Part shown: piece after piece, positions 1 through 8,581 of the stretch | Layout of the letters: each line of letters opens with the position of its first letter | Numbering within the stretch: the first letter of the stretch is position 1 | Assembly (NCBI RefSeq): GCF_010728155.1 | Contig: NZ_AP022605.1 | Span: forward strand, 2,294,001-2,358,000 | Length of the DNA stretch: 64,000 nucleotides | From: Mycolicibacterium doricum | Lineage (GTDB): Bacteria > Actinomycetota > Actinomycetes > Mycobacteriales > Mycobacteriaceae | Direction of reading: 5' to 3' | Made by a program: the position numbers and the translations under genes | Notes under the pieces: generated by a model | Seen by the model: only the letters and a program-made list of their open reading frames with translations | Database searches by the model: none | Told to the model about the DNA's origin: nothing

Positions 1-2849
1 GACGCTGCGAAAATCAAACCGGCAGAGGTGATCACACCGCCCGTGGCGCCCACGGTGCGGATGATCCCGGTGCGGATCCCGTCGCGGGATTCCTCGCGTA
101 TTCGTGCAATAAGCAACAGGTTGTAGTCGGCGCCGACGGCCACCAGCACCAAGAACGCCATACCCGGCACCGTCCAGGCCAATTCCTGTCCGAGGATGAA
201 CTGGAAGAACACCACGCCGATCCCGATCGCGGACACATAGGACAGCACGACGGAGGCGACCAGGTAGATCGGCGCGACGATGGCCCGCAGCAGCAGGACC
301 AGGACCAGGAACACCACCAGAAGTGTGAAGATGATGATGAACCGGATGTCACCGTTGTAGTACTCCCGCAGGTTGGCCTGTACCGGCGAGAAGCCCACCA
401 TCGAGATGTCCGCGTTGGCCAGCGTGGTGTTGGGCCTCGCCCCCTCGGCGGCGCCGACGATGTCGTCGACCTGGTCCATCGCCTCGGTCCCGAACGGATC
501 CAGCGCAGTCTGCACCAGGTAGCGTGCGGTGTGCCCGTCCTTCGAGACGAACAGATTCGCGGCCTTCTTGAACTCCGGCTGGGTGAGAAACTGCGGTGGG
601 ATGTAGAAACCCGCTTGGTTGGGTTCGGCCGCGTCACGTTTCATCGCCAGTAGGAAGTCCGATGCCTGGTCCAGACCGCCACCGATGTTTTTGGTCTGAT
701 CGACCAGCAGCTGCACACCCTCGGCGAGTTGGCGGCTGGAATCGGCCAGCGTGTTTGCCCCTTGAGTGGCCTCGCGGATCTTGTTCTGCACGCCGTTCGG
801 TTCGTCGAGGCCGAGTTCTCGCGCGGCGGCCGTCGCGGTCTTGAGGCTCTTGCTGAGCCCCTGGATCGTTTCGTCGAGGGTCTGATAGCCCTCGGTGTTC
901 TGCAGTTCGCTGCCCAGGTCGGAGATGCTGTTCAGGTAGAGGCTCTCCCGGGTGCTGACGATGCGTCGCATGTCTTCCCGCGAGCTGACGCACTCAGGGT
1001 CCGCATCGCAGGTCGGGCTGGTGTCCAACGAGCGCAGCACCGGATCGGCCCACGCATAGATGTCGGTCATCCGGTTGACGTCGACACCGATCGCATCACC
1101 GAGATCACGCATGTTCGTCACCAGCCGAGCCGTCCGGTCGATCTCGTCGAGCGTCTTGGCGCCGCCGTACTTGCGCGACATGTCGTCGAGCGCACCGGCC
1201 AGCCCGCGCACACTGCCGGCCGCACCGATGACGCCGTCGCGAACCTGGTCCAGGACGTCGGCGAGCTGGTGGGCTCCACCGCTGAGCTGGTTGAGGTTGG
1301 TGTCGTTGTCTACGATGAGGGTCGACGCCTCGTCGAGCTTCCCGCCCACCTCACCGGCCTGGTAGGTGGCCTTGGCCTGTTCGAGCACCTCCCCCGTCGG
1401 CCGGGTGATACCGCGCACCATGTCAATGTCGGGCAGCGCGGCGATCCGCTGCGCCATCTCCTCCATGTCGGCGAGCGAACGCGGCGATCGCAGATCCTGA
1501 TCAGGCGCCTGGACCACGACGAATTGCTGCATCGTGGTGCTGATCGGGAAGTGGTCGTCCATCGCCTGGTAAGCCAGGTTGCTCTCCGAGTCGGCGGGCA
1601 GCGCCTTGCGATCGTCGTAGTTGAACTTGACGAACCCGGCGCACGCCGCCAGAACGATCAGCACGGCGAGGCTGCCGACCAGATGGGCGACCGGCCTGCG
1701 GACGATCTGAATCCCTGAGCGGCGCCAAAACCGACCGGTCAAATCCTTGCGGGGCTTGACCCAGCCGCGCCGCCCGGCGAGCACGATGAGCGACGGCAGC
1801 AACGTGATCGAGGCCAGGAACCCGATAGCGATCGTCACCGACAGCGCCGGGCCCACGGTGGCGAAGACGCCGAGGGTGGTGAACGCCAGCCCGATGAACG
1901 CGATGGCCGTGGTCGCCGCGGACCCGGCGACCACCTTGCCGATCGTCACCAGGGCGCCCACCATGGCCTCGTCGGACTCCATCCCTTCCCGGATGAGTTC
2001 GTGGTAGCGACTGAAGAAGAAGATCGAGAAGTCGGTACCGGCCCCCATCAGCATGCCGGTCATCAAGACGATGGTCTGCGGTCCCAATCCGAGTCCGAGT
2101 TCGCCGAGTCCGGCCACCGCCTGGTTGGCCACGCCGAGCGCCAGACCGATCGTCAATAGTGGGATCAGCATCCCGATGATGCTGCGGTAGACGATCAGCA
2201 GAATCGTAAAAATCGTTCCGATCGTGGCGATCTCGATCACCCGCTGGTCGCGCGCACCGATGGCGTTGATGTCCTCCAGCGTCGCCGCCGCGCCCACCAT
2301 GTTGGCCTGCAGCGAGGTGTCGGCGGTCGTCTCCTTGACGATCTCGCCCGCGGCGCGGTACGCCGCCTGCCCCTTCGGCGTGCCCATGCTGCCGACGAGG
2401 CTCACCGGAAGGTTCCAGGCCTGGCCGTCCTTGCTCGTCATCACCTCCCGGAGTTGGGGTGTCGACACGAAATCCTGCGTGCTGATCACATGTTCTTCGT
2501 CGGCCTTTAGCCGTTCGACGAGTTCCTTGTACGTCTGCTCGTCCTCGGGCGACAACCCGTTGGGGTTGCTGAGGATGACGACGTTGAGATTGCTGGTGTT
2601 GGTCTCCTCGGCCCCCTTGAACGCCTCGCTCATCTCCCGGCTGTCGACCATGACCGACGCGTCCTTCGGCAGGAACTCCGGAGGGTTCTTCTGCGACACG
2701 ACGGCCAGCGGCGGGATGAGCAGGAAGAGCGTCACGGCGGTCGCCACCCAGGCGACAATGATGAGGACGGGGTGGCGGACGATGAACCGCCCGAGGAGCG
2801 GAAGTCCCCCGTCTGCAAACGCACCACGGAGCTTGGTGCGATCGAGCAT
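1..2849 (-). CDS. MmpL family RND lipid transporter (3' end off window)
   Basis: Inner-membrane RND-superfamily exporter of the mycobacterial MmpL family, which moves large acylated glycolipids or their precursors to the periplasm. About 949 residues are visible from the ATG at 2849; the C-terminal tail lies beyond position 1. The protein opens with MLDRTKLRGAFADGG, followed by a first membrane segment near residue 30 and a periplasmic domain. A second membrane block contains the MMPL-type stretch GMLMGAGTDFSIFF. A second helical periplasmic domain follows, and the last visible block (VGADYNLLLIARIREESRDG) carries the repeated aspartate-tyrosine motif of the proton relay. It is divergent from the glycosyltransferase gene with a 158-bp spacer. 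Its position in a pks/papA locus suggests it exports that locus's lipid, as MmpL10 or MmpL12 do; the exact subfamily cannot be settled by eye. Confidence 0.9.
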   Translation of the reverse strand, partial: MLDRTKLRGAFADGGLPLLGRFIVRHPVLIIVAWVATAVTLFLLIPPLAVVSQKNPPEFLPKDASVMVDSREMSEAFKGAEETNTSNLNVVILSNPNGLSPEDEQTYKELVERLKADEEHVISTQDFVSTPQLREVMTSKDGQAWNLPVSLVGSMGTPKGQAAYRAAGEIVKETTADTSLQANMVGAAATLEDINAIGARDQRVIEIATIGTIFTILLIVYRSIIGMLIPLLTIGLALGVANQAVAGLGELGLGLGPQTIVLMTGMLMGAGTDFSIFFFSRYHELIREGMESDEAMVGALVTIGKVVAGSAATTAIAFIGLAFTTLGVFATVGPALSVTIAIGFLASITLLPSLIVLAGRRGWVKPRKDLTGRFWRRSGIQIVRRPVAHLVGSLAVLIVLAACAGFVKFNYDDRKALPADSESNLAYQAMDDHFPISTTMQQFVVVQAPDQDLRSPRSLADMEEMAQRIAALPDIDMVRGITRPTGEVLEQAKATYQAGEVGGKLDEASTLIVDNDTNLNQLSGGAHQLADVLDQVRDGVIGAAGSVRGLAGALDDMSRKYGGAKTLDEIDRTARLVTNMRDLGDAIGVDVNRMTDIYAWADPVLRSLDTSPTCDADPECVSSREDMRRIVSTRESLYLNSISDLGSELQNTEGYQTLDETIQGLSKSLKTATAAARELGLDEPNGVQNKIREATQGANTLADSSRQLAEGVQLLVDQTKNIGGGLDQASDFLLAMKRDAAEPNQAGFYIPPQFLTQPEFKKAANLFVSKDGHTARYLVQTALDPFGTEAMDQVDDIVGAAEGARPNTTLANADISMVGFSPVQANLREYYNGDIRFIIIFTLLVVFLVLVLLLRAIVAPIYLVASVVLSYVSAIGIGVVFFQFILGQELAWTVPGMAFLVLVAVGADYNLLLIARIREESRDGIRTGIIRTVGATGGVITSAGLIFAA

Positions 2850-3007
2850 GATTTTCACGCTACACGGCTCACTGGACCAAAACCCTTGACGCAATCGCGC
2901 TCAGCGCACGTCGCCGGTCTCATCGCCGAGCACCGACCGAAAAAATCCATGTTGTAATCGGGTGTGCACTTCTCGTCGTCACACGCGCTGCCCGGAAGCG
3001 AGCGCCT

Positions 3008-4273
3008 GTGAGATTCGTGGTCGCCGTCCACGGCACACGGGGCGATGTCGAACCCTGCGCCGCCGTCGGGCTCGAACTCGCCCGGCGCGGACACGAGGTG
3101 TGTACTGCCGTGCCGCCCAACCTCGTTTCCTTCGTCGAGGAATGTGGACTCGGCGTTCCGGTCTCCTACGGGGTCGACTCGCAGCAGCAGCTCGACGCGG
3201 ACGTCTTCCGCGAGTGGTACCGACTGCGAAATCCGATGACGGTACTGCGCGAAGCACGCGAGTACGTCGTCGAGGGCTGGGCGGAGATGAGCCGCTCGCT
3301 CGACACGCTCGCCGACGACGCCGACCTGATCCTGACCGGGACGACGTATCAGGAGCTCGCCGCCAACATCGCTGAGGCGCACCAGATCCCGCTGGCGGCG
3401 CTGCACTACTTCCCGGTGCGTCCGAGCACCGAGGTACTGCCCGTGCCCGTACCCTCGGCCCTGGCCGGCCGGGTGTGGGGCGTTGTCGAGTGGGCACACT
3501 GGCGGGTGCTCAAGGGCGCAGAGGACGAGCAGCGACGCGAGCTGGGTCTTCCCCCGGCTGGCACCCGCGCGGTGCAGCGCATGATTGACAGCGGCGCACT
3601 GGAAATCCAGGCATACGACCAGGTCTTCTTTCCCGGCCTCGCACAGGAGTGGGGTCCGCGGCGACCTCTGGTGGGCGGAATCACTCTCGAGAAGAACACC
3701 GCCGCCGACGGCGACGTGGTCTCGTGGATCGCCGCCGGAACGCCGCCGATCTACTTCGGATTCGGCAGTATGCCGGTGAAGTCTCCCGCCGACGCGCTGG
3801 CGATGATCGACGCGGCGTGTGCCGATCTGGGCGAGCGGGCGCTGATCTGCTCGGGGGTGTGGGACCTCGACGAGCTGCCGCAGGCCAACCATGTGAAGAT
3901 CGTCCGCAGCGTCAACCACGCGGCGGTCTTCCCGCTGTGCCGCGCCGTGGTTCACCACGGTGGCGCAGGGACGACGGCAGCCGGTGTCCGCGCCGGGGTG
4001 CCGACGTTGGTGCTGTGGGTGGGCGCCGAACAGCCGATCTGGGGCTGGCGGGTCAAACGCCTCGGTGTGGGCGATTACCAACGGTTCTCGTCCACCACGC
4101 GCAAGTCGCTTCGCCAGGCCCTGCGCAGGGTTCTCGACCCGCGGTACGCCGAGCGCGCGCGCGAGGTCGCCGTGGCGATGGCGAAACCGGCCACGAGTGT
4201 GGGTACCGCGGCCGACCTTCTCGAAGATGCGGCGCGTCAGGGGCGCCGGCATGATCAGACCATCTCGCCGTAG
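3008..4273 (+). CDS. GT1 family (UDP-sugar dependent) glycosyltransferase
   Basis: A 421-residue glycosyltransferase of the GT-B fold, related to the mycobacterial glycolipid transferases (Rv1524/Rv1526c and glycopeptidolipid Gtf type). The N-terminus has the acceptor-side signature HGTRGDVEP at residues 8-16. The C-terminal half carries the nucleotide-sugar signature HHGGAGTTAAG around residue 318, followed by PTLVLWVGAEQPIWG. The start is the GTG at 3008, since the conserved MRFVVAVHGTRGD begins there. The gene runs opposite to the rest of the lipid locus, and its last 19 bp overlap convergently with the condensation-fold gene. It probably glycosylates the acyl-sugar product; which sugar or acceptor is used cannot be read from the sequence. 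Confidence 0.9.
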   Translation: MRFVVAVHGTRGDVEPCAAVGLELARRGHEVCTAVPPNLVSFVEECGLGVPVSYGVDSQQQLDADVFREWYRLRNPMTVLREAREYVVEGWAEMSRSLDTLADDADLILTGTTYQELAANIAEAHQIPLAALHYFPVRPSTEVLPVPVPSALAGRVWGVVEWAHWRVLKGAEDEQRRELGLPPAGTRAVQRMIDSGALEIQAYDQVFFPGLAQEWGPRRPLVGGITLEKNTAADGDVVSWIAAGTPPIYFGFGSMPVKSPADALAMIDAACADLGERALICSGVWDLDELPQANHVKIVRSVNHAAVFPLCRAVVHHGGAGTTAAGVRAGVPTLVLWVGAEQPIWGWRVKRLGVGDYQRFSSTTRKSLRQALRRVLDPRYAERAREVAVAMAKPATSVGTAADLLEDAARQGRRHDQTISP

Positions 4274-5643
4274 AGGTCGAACTCGGCCAGCGTGAGCATC
4301 GTGAGGTCGCGCAGACGGCGTTTGGTGTTGGTACCGCCCGCTTGGTAGGACACGATTCCCAGTGAGATTACGTCGCCGAGGCGCACACTCGCCACGACCA
4401 ATTGCCCACGCGCCCGCTCGATCTGGTCGCGCGTGAGGTTCTGGTCGACACCGCGCAGCATGAAGTACTCGGCGTCGGTGCCGTCGGGACGCCCTACCGC
4501 GGGGTCGAGTTCGCCGAGGTTGGAGCACGACACCGGCAGGTCGCCGAACATCACGTCGGTCGCGCGCTTGACGGCCCGCTTCGGTACGAACGGGTTGAGC
4601 GGCAGCAGGGCGAACGTCTCGTCGGGCGCTTCACGAAGCGTCTTGATGGCGTGTCGGATCGCCGTGCGGGTGTCCGTGAGATCAACGGTGACCCGCGCGG
4701 GATCGACGCATGCATTGGTCAACGCAACGGCATTCGCGCGGGTGTCCTCGGTGGTGCGCTCGCTGATCGCGATCAGTAGCGACACCGCGCCGTCGTCGGG
4801 GCGGTGGCGCCCCGTGCGTTCGGCCAGCCGAGCCGTGAAACCGGCCAGCAGCGAATACGTCGTGCCGTTGCGTTTCTTCGCACACGAATCCCAGTGCGCG
4901 GCGTCGATGAAGGCGTTGATCACCGGGATGGTCACGGACTCGCCGCGGTCGGCGACGGTCAGGGCCGAGTGCGTCTCACCGCTCTTCACGACGTCGTGGC
5001 GGCGCCGATACGCCAACCGCGCCGCCGCGGAAAGCGTCCGGCCTACCTCCGACATGTCGCGCACCGTCTGGCGGGTGTCGGAGCGCAGCGCCTCGAGCGC
5101 GGAACGTGAACGAGGGGCGGCATAGTGCAGGTGGCGGGTGCGACCTTCGGCGGCGTCGGCGACCGAGCGCAGCAGTCCGATGCCGTCTGTGACGCAGTGC
5201 GAGGCCACCAGGGTGATCGCCGTCGACCCGTCGTCCATCGGCAGGACGCCGAGGTGCCAGCTCGGACCGAGCGCCGGGTCGATCGGCACCGCTGACCGCT
5301 CGTCGATCCAGTCGCTGAGGGCCGTGCGCGGTCGCGGCCGGGACATCGCGGGCCGACCCGCCCTGGCGCTCACCCACCGATGCCGGCCGAAGGGGAGGAT
5401 GGACGGCTCGATGCGTCTGCCGAGCAGGCTGTGGTCGAGATTGGCGTGGAAGCTGTGCAGGGCTGCGAGGTCCACGGGATGCTCGTACACCCACACCGCC
5501 TGAGCCAGCTTGCCGACTCCGGTCGCCCGCTGCTGCAGGTAGGCCGCCTGGTCGATGTAGGCGAGCCGGTGGTCGCTTGCTCGGGCAGGGCCGGATTCTC
5601 GTGGTTCGACCGTCACCCGCGTGGGCCGCGTCTGAATCGCCAT
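4255..5643 (-). CDS. Condensation-fold acyltransferase-like protein (copy 2 of 2)
   Basis: A 462-residue protein of the chloramphenicol-acetyltransferase-like / NRPS condensation superfamily, which also holds PapA and wax-ester synthases. The HxxxDG catalytic motif is present as SHCVTDG, roughly at residue 170. The protein is clearly paralogous to the adjacent upstream gene: both share RIEPS.LPFGRHRWVS, SDWIDER and VLPM.DGSTAI. In the cell it would transfer an acyl chain or condense acyl units at the cytoplasmic face. It lies 13 bp after the previous gene in the run pks-papA-condensation-condensation. Similar paired genes sit beside the Pks5-like lipooligosaccharide synthase of M. smegmatis (from memory), so a role in acylating a trehalose glycolipid is likely but inferred. 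Confidence 0.75.
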   Translation of the reverse strand: MAIQTRPTRVTVEPRESGPARASDHRLAYIDQAAYLQQRATGVGKLAQAVWVYEHPVDLAALHSFHANLDHSLLGRRIEPSILPFGRHRWVSARAGRPAMSRPRPRTALSDWIDERSAVPIDPALGPSWHLGVLPMDDGSTAITLVASHCVTDGIGLLRSVADAAEGRTRHLHYAAPRSRSALEALRSDTRQTVRDMSEVGRTLSAAARLAYRRRHDVVKSGETHSALTVADRGESVTIPVINAFIDAAHWDSCAKKRNGTTYSLLAGFTARLAERTGRHRPDDGAVSLLIAISERTTEDTRANAVALTNACVDPARVTVDLTDTRTAIRHAIKTLREAPDETFALLPLNPFVPKRAVKRATDVMFGDLPVSCSNLGELDPAVGRPDGTDAEYFMLRGVDQNLTRDQIERARGQLVVASVRLGDVISLGIVSYQAGGTNTKRRLRDLTMLTLAEFDLYGEMV

Positions 5644-5656
5644 CGGTGCCGGCCCC

Positions 5657-7054
5657 TCAGATGACCGCGGCAGTCAGACCGAAGTCCGCCAGCGCCGCCG
5701 TGGCCAGTTCCCGTAGACGGGGTTTGGAATTCGTGGCGCCGGGCTGGTACCCGATCACCGCGATGGAGATCTTGTCGCCGACCCTGGCGCCGATCACGGT
5801 GAGCAGACCGCGACGTTGCTCGAGCACCGAGCGGGGGATGAAGCTGTCCACGCCCCGCAGGATCACGTACTCCGCGTCGGTGCCGTCAATGCGGCCGATG
5901 TCGGGCGGGAGCTCACCAAGATTCGAACACGAGACGGGCAGGTCGGAGAACCCGAAAGCCACGTTGGCGGTGGACTTCACGGCGCGCTTCGGGATGAACG
6001 GTGTCAACGGTAGAAGCGCCAGGGTCTCGTCGGGCTCTTCGCCCAGCGCCTTGAGCGCCTGTTTGATCCTCGCCCGCACGCCGGAGAGGTCACTGGTGAC
6101 CCCGCGCGGATCGATCCTGGCGTTGGCCAGCTTCACCGCGTTCGCGCGGGTGTCCTCCAGCGAGCGGTCGTTGATCGGGATGATGAACGGCACTAATCCG
6201 TCGCCGGGCTGACGACGACCGATCCGCTCGGACAGCGTGGCGGCGAATCCTGCCAGCAGCGAATAGCTGTTGCCGCCCAGCGCCGCGGCCCGCGCGTCCC
6301 AATCGTCTCCGTCGACGAAGAGCGAAACCGACGGCACCACAACGTGTTCCTGACCGACGAAGACGTTCGCGGTTTTGTCCGACCGCGGGAAGTCCTTACG
6401 CCTCCGGTAGGCAAGCCTGACCGCGGCGAGCAGTGTCCGCGCCACCTCGGGGGCGTCGCGCAGCGTCTGGCGGGCGTCGGCGGCCAGGCCGCGCATCCGG
6501 GTGCGCACACCGGGCATCGGGTATCCGAAGTCCGGGGTGCTGCCGGTGACGGCGTTGAAGACGGTCAGCAGCGCACCGCCCCCGTCCCCGATGCAGTGCG
6601 ATCCCACCAGGCTGATGGCGGTGGACCCGTCGGTCATCGGCAGCACGCCCATGTGCCACGCCGGACCCCACTCCGGGTCGACCGGCAACTGCGCGCGCTC
6701 GTCGATCCAGTCGCTCAACTCCGCACGCGGACGTGGGTTCTGCTCGATGTCCATCCTCGACGGCGGTCCCAGTGAGGACACCCAGCGGTGACGGCCGAAC
6801 GGCAGGGGCGACGGTTCGATGCGCCTGCCCGCCAGCCCGTAACCGAAGTTGTGGTGGAACCGGCGCAGACCCTCCAGATCGACCGCGCGCTGGTAGACCC
6901 ACACGCACTGCATGACGGCGGCCTGTCCGGTCGCCCGCAGGCCGAGGAACAGGGCTTGATCGAGATACGACAGCCGATCGTCGGGTCGCTCTTCGATTTT
7001 GCTGGCGTGACTGCGAAAAGACCTGCGCGCCGGACTGATCTGCGTCGACAACAT
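5657..7054 (-). CDS. Condensation-fold acyltransferase-like protein (copy 1 of 2)
   Basis: A 465-residue condensation/PapA superfamily protein. The catalytic HxxxDG motif is seen as SHCIGDG. The reading frame stays open upstream to 7261, but that extension overlaps papA and is arginine-rich noise. The ATG at 7054 forms a TGATG with the papA stop codon, giving translational coupling, so that start is chosen (MLSTQISPARRSF). It shares most conserved blocks with its downstream neighbour, which indicates a tandem duplication. Both paralogues keep the histidine and aspartate, so both could be active. Substrate is unknown; the setting points to acylation of a polyketide-bearing glycolipid. Confidence 0.77.
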   Translation of the reverse strand: MLSTQISPARRSFRSHASKIEERPDDRLSYLDQALFLGLRATGQAAVMQCVWVYQRAVDLEGLRRFHHNFGYGLAGRRIEPSPLPFGRHRWVSSLGPPSRMDIEQNPRPRAELSDWIDERAQLPVDPEWGPAWHMGVLPMTDGSTAISLVGSHCIGDGGGALLTVFNAVTGSTPDFGYPMPGVRTRMRGLAADARQTLRDAPEVARTLLAAVRLAYRRRKDFPRSDKTANVFVGQEHVVVPSVSLFVDGDDWDARAAALGGNSYSLLAGFAATLSERIGRRQPGDGLVPFIIPINDRSLEDTRANAVKLANARIDPRGVTSDLSGVRARIKQALKALGEEPDETLALLPLTPFIPKRAVKSTANVAFGFSDLPVSCSNLGELPPDIGRIDGTDAEYVILRGVDSFIPRSVLEQRRGLLTVIGARVGDKISIAVIGYQPGATNSKPRLRELATAALADFGLTAAVI

Positions 7055-8520
7055 CACCCTCCGACTACGGGAACCAATTCGTCGCGCGGGCGCACGGCGG
7101 CACCGTGCCGACCGGCCAGCGGTGCCGCTGCGCCACCGTCCGCCACGCGCAGGTACCACGACGTCATCACCTGCAGGTACCGGTTGATCGACTCCCTGGC
7201 AACCGGGTTGTCCGGGAAGGCCACGGTCACCGTCGTTTGGCGCTCGGTGCGGTTGACCCACATCCCCACCTGGAAGGCCGCGCGCGCGTCACTGTAGACC
7301 TTGCCGTTCATCCCCTCCCACTGGGCGATGACGCTCGGCGACAGGGGCGGAAGTCCGGCATCGAGGTAGGACACCATCGGCACACCCGGATCGGCAGGGC
7401 GAACGCCCACCGACTCGGCGAGTTCGAGCACCCGCTCGAACGGCACGTGGGAGAGGTCCAGCCCGGAGTCGAAGGACTTCTGCGCCGAACGGGCGGTGTC
7501 CCCGAAGCTGTTTCGGTCCACCGACACCGTGACCGGCACCAGCCCGGTGAACCAGCCCGTGGTCATGAACTCGGCCGGGGTGCGCCGCGTGGTCGTCGGG
7601 GTGATGGTGTGGTACTCCGAGTTGCCGGTGAATTCTTGGTCGGTCAGCGCCGCGCAGGCGAAAACGCCACCGATAAACCGCGCGTCGGCGGCGTTGCAGG
7701 CCGCTTCGAACCGCTCGCCCTGCTGCTTGTCCAGCAGTCGCACGGTAAGCAGTTCTCCAGCGCAGGGTTCGGCTGGATCGCCGAGCGGCAGCGGGAAGTG
7801 CGGCAGCGTGCCGTCGTTGTTCTGGGCGAACCGCACCCAGTCCCGTACCTCCGGTGATTCCAGCGTCAGCGAGTCCGTGTACTTGCGCTGACGGACGCAG
7901 TAGTCGTCGTAGCTGCCGGCATCGGGCAGTTTCAACGGGGCCCCGCCACCGACGAGGGTCGCGTACATCATGTGGATCTCGACGAGCACCAGGCCCATGA
8001 ACATGGCATCGGTGTGCACGTGGTCGACGCTGATGTAGAAGGTGAAGTGGTCCGCACGCTGGATGATGCCGAAACCGAAGCAGTCCCACTGCAACGGATC
8101 CGGGGTGGCCAGGACATGACGGCGCCACTCGTCGGCGGTCACTTCGCCGTGCTGGGTGGGCACGAACCTGATGTCACGCGGAGTACGGATCGTGCGCCGG
8201 ATGACGTCGTCGGCCTCGGTGAACTCGAACCGGCTGTGGTACGTGTCGTGGCGGCCGATGTAGGCGTTGATGACGTGGGTCATCGCGCGGAGGTCGCACT
8301 GACCCGGCATGTCCCAGGCCGGGATGTTCAACCGGGCCATGTCCGTGCCCTGCGACAGGTGTCTGCGGTACCCCCGGATGTGCTGCTCCTGTTGGTAACT
8401 CACCGGCACCGGGCTGATCGGTGCATCAGCCATCTTGGCCAGCGACGTCGCCGACGGATTCCAGGAGACCAGCGTACCGGGGGCGCCGATCCAGTCATGG
8501 ATCGCTTTGATGGCAACCAT
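7054..8520 (-). CDS. PapA-type polyketide-associated acyltransferase
   Basis: A 488-residue acyltransferase of the polyketide-associated protein family (PapA1/A3/A4 type). These enzymes take finished methyl-branched chains from a Mas-like synthase and esterify them to trehalose or related sugars. The catalytic histidine-aspartate motif appears as DHVHTDAM near residue 180, the HxxxD form seen in PapA proteins. The stretch TTGWFTGLVPVTVSVD resembles the conserved C-terminal half of the family. Length fits the family (about 470-490 residues). It follows the polyketide synthase by 61 bp and is coupled to the next gene through a TGATG overlap. The obvious partner is the adjacent synthase. Whether it is a PapA3 (polyphleate type) or PapA4 (lipooligosaccharide type) orthologue needs a tree. 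Confidence 0.88.
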   Translation of the reverse strand: MVAIKAIHDWIGAPGTLVSWNPSATSLAKMADAPISPVPVSYQQEQHIRGYRRHLSQGTDMARLNIPAWDMPGQCDLRAMTHVINAYIGRHDTYHSRFEFTEADDVIRRTIRTPRDIRFVPTQHGEVTADEWRRHVLATPDPLQWDCFGFGIIQRADHFTFYISVDHVHTDAMFMGLVLVEIHMMYATLVGGGAPLKLPDAGSYDDYCVRQRKYTDSLTLESPEVRDWVRFAQNNDGTLPHFPLPLGDPAEPCAGELLTVRLLDKQQGERFEAACNAADARFIGGVFACAALTDQEFTGNSEYHTITPTTTRRTPAEFMTTGWFTGLVPVTVSVDRNSFGDTARSAQKSFDSGLDLSHVPFERVLELAESVGVRPADPGVPMVSYLDAGLPPLSPSVIAQWEGMNGKVYSDARAAFQVGMWVNRTERQTTVTVAFPDNPVARESINRYLQVMTSWYLRVADGGAAAPLAGRHGAAVRPRDELVPVVGG

Positions 8521-8581
8521 CAGACCTCCCGTTCTTCATGTGTGTTCACGGGCGACTTCGTCGACGCCATGTCAGCCGTGC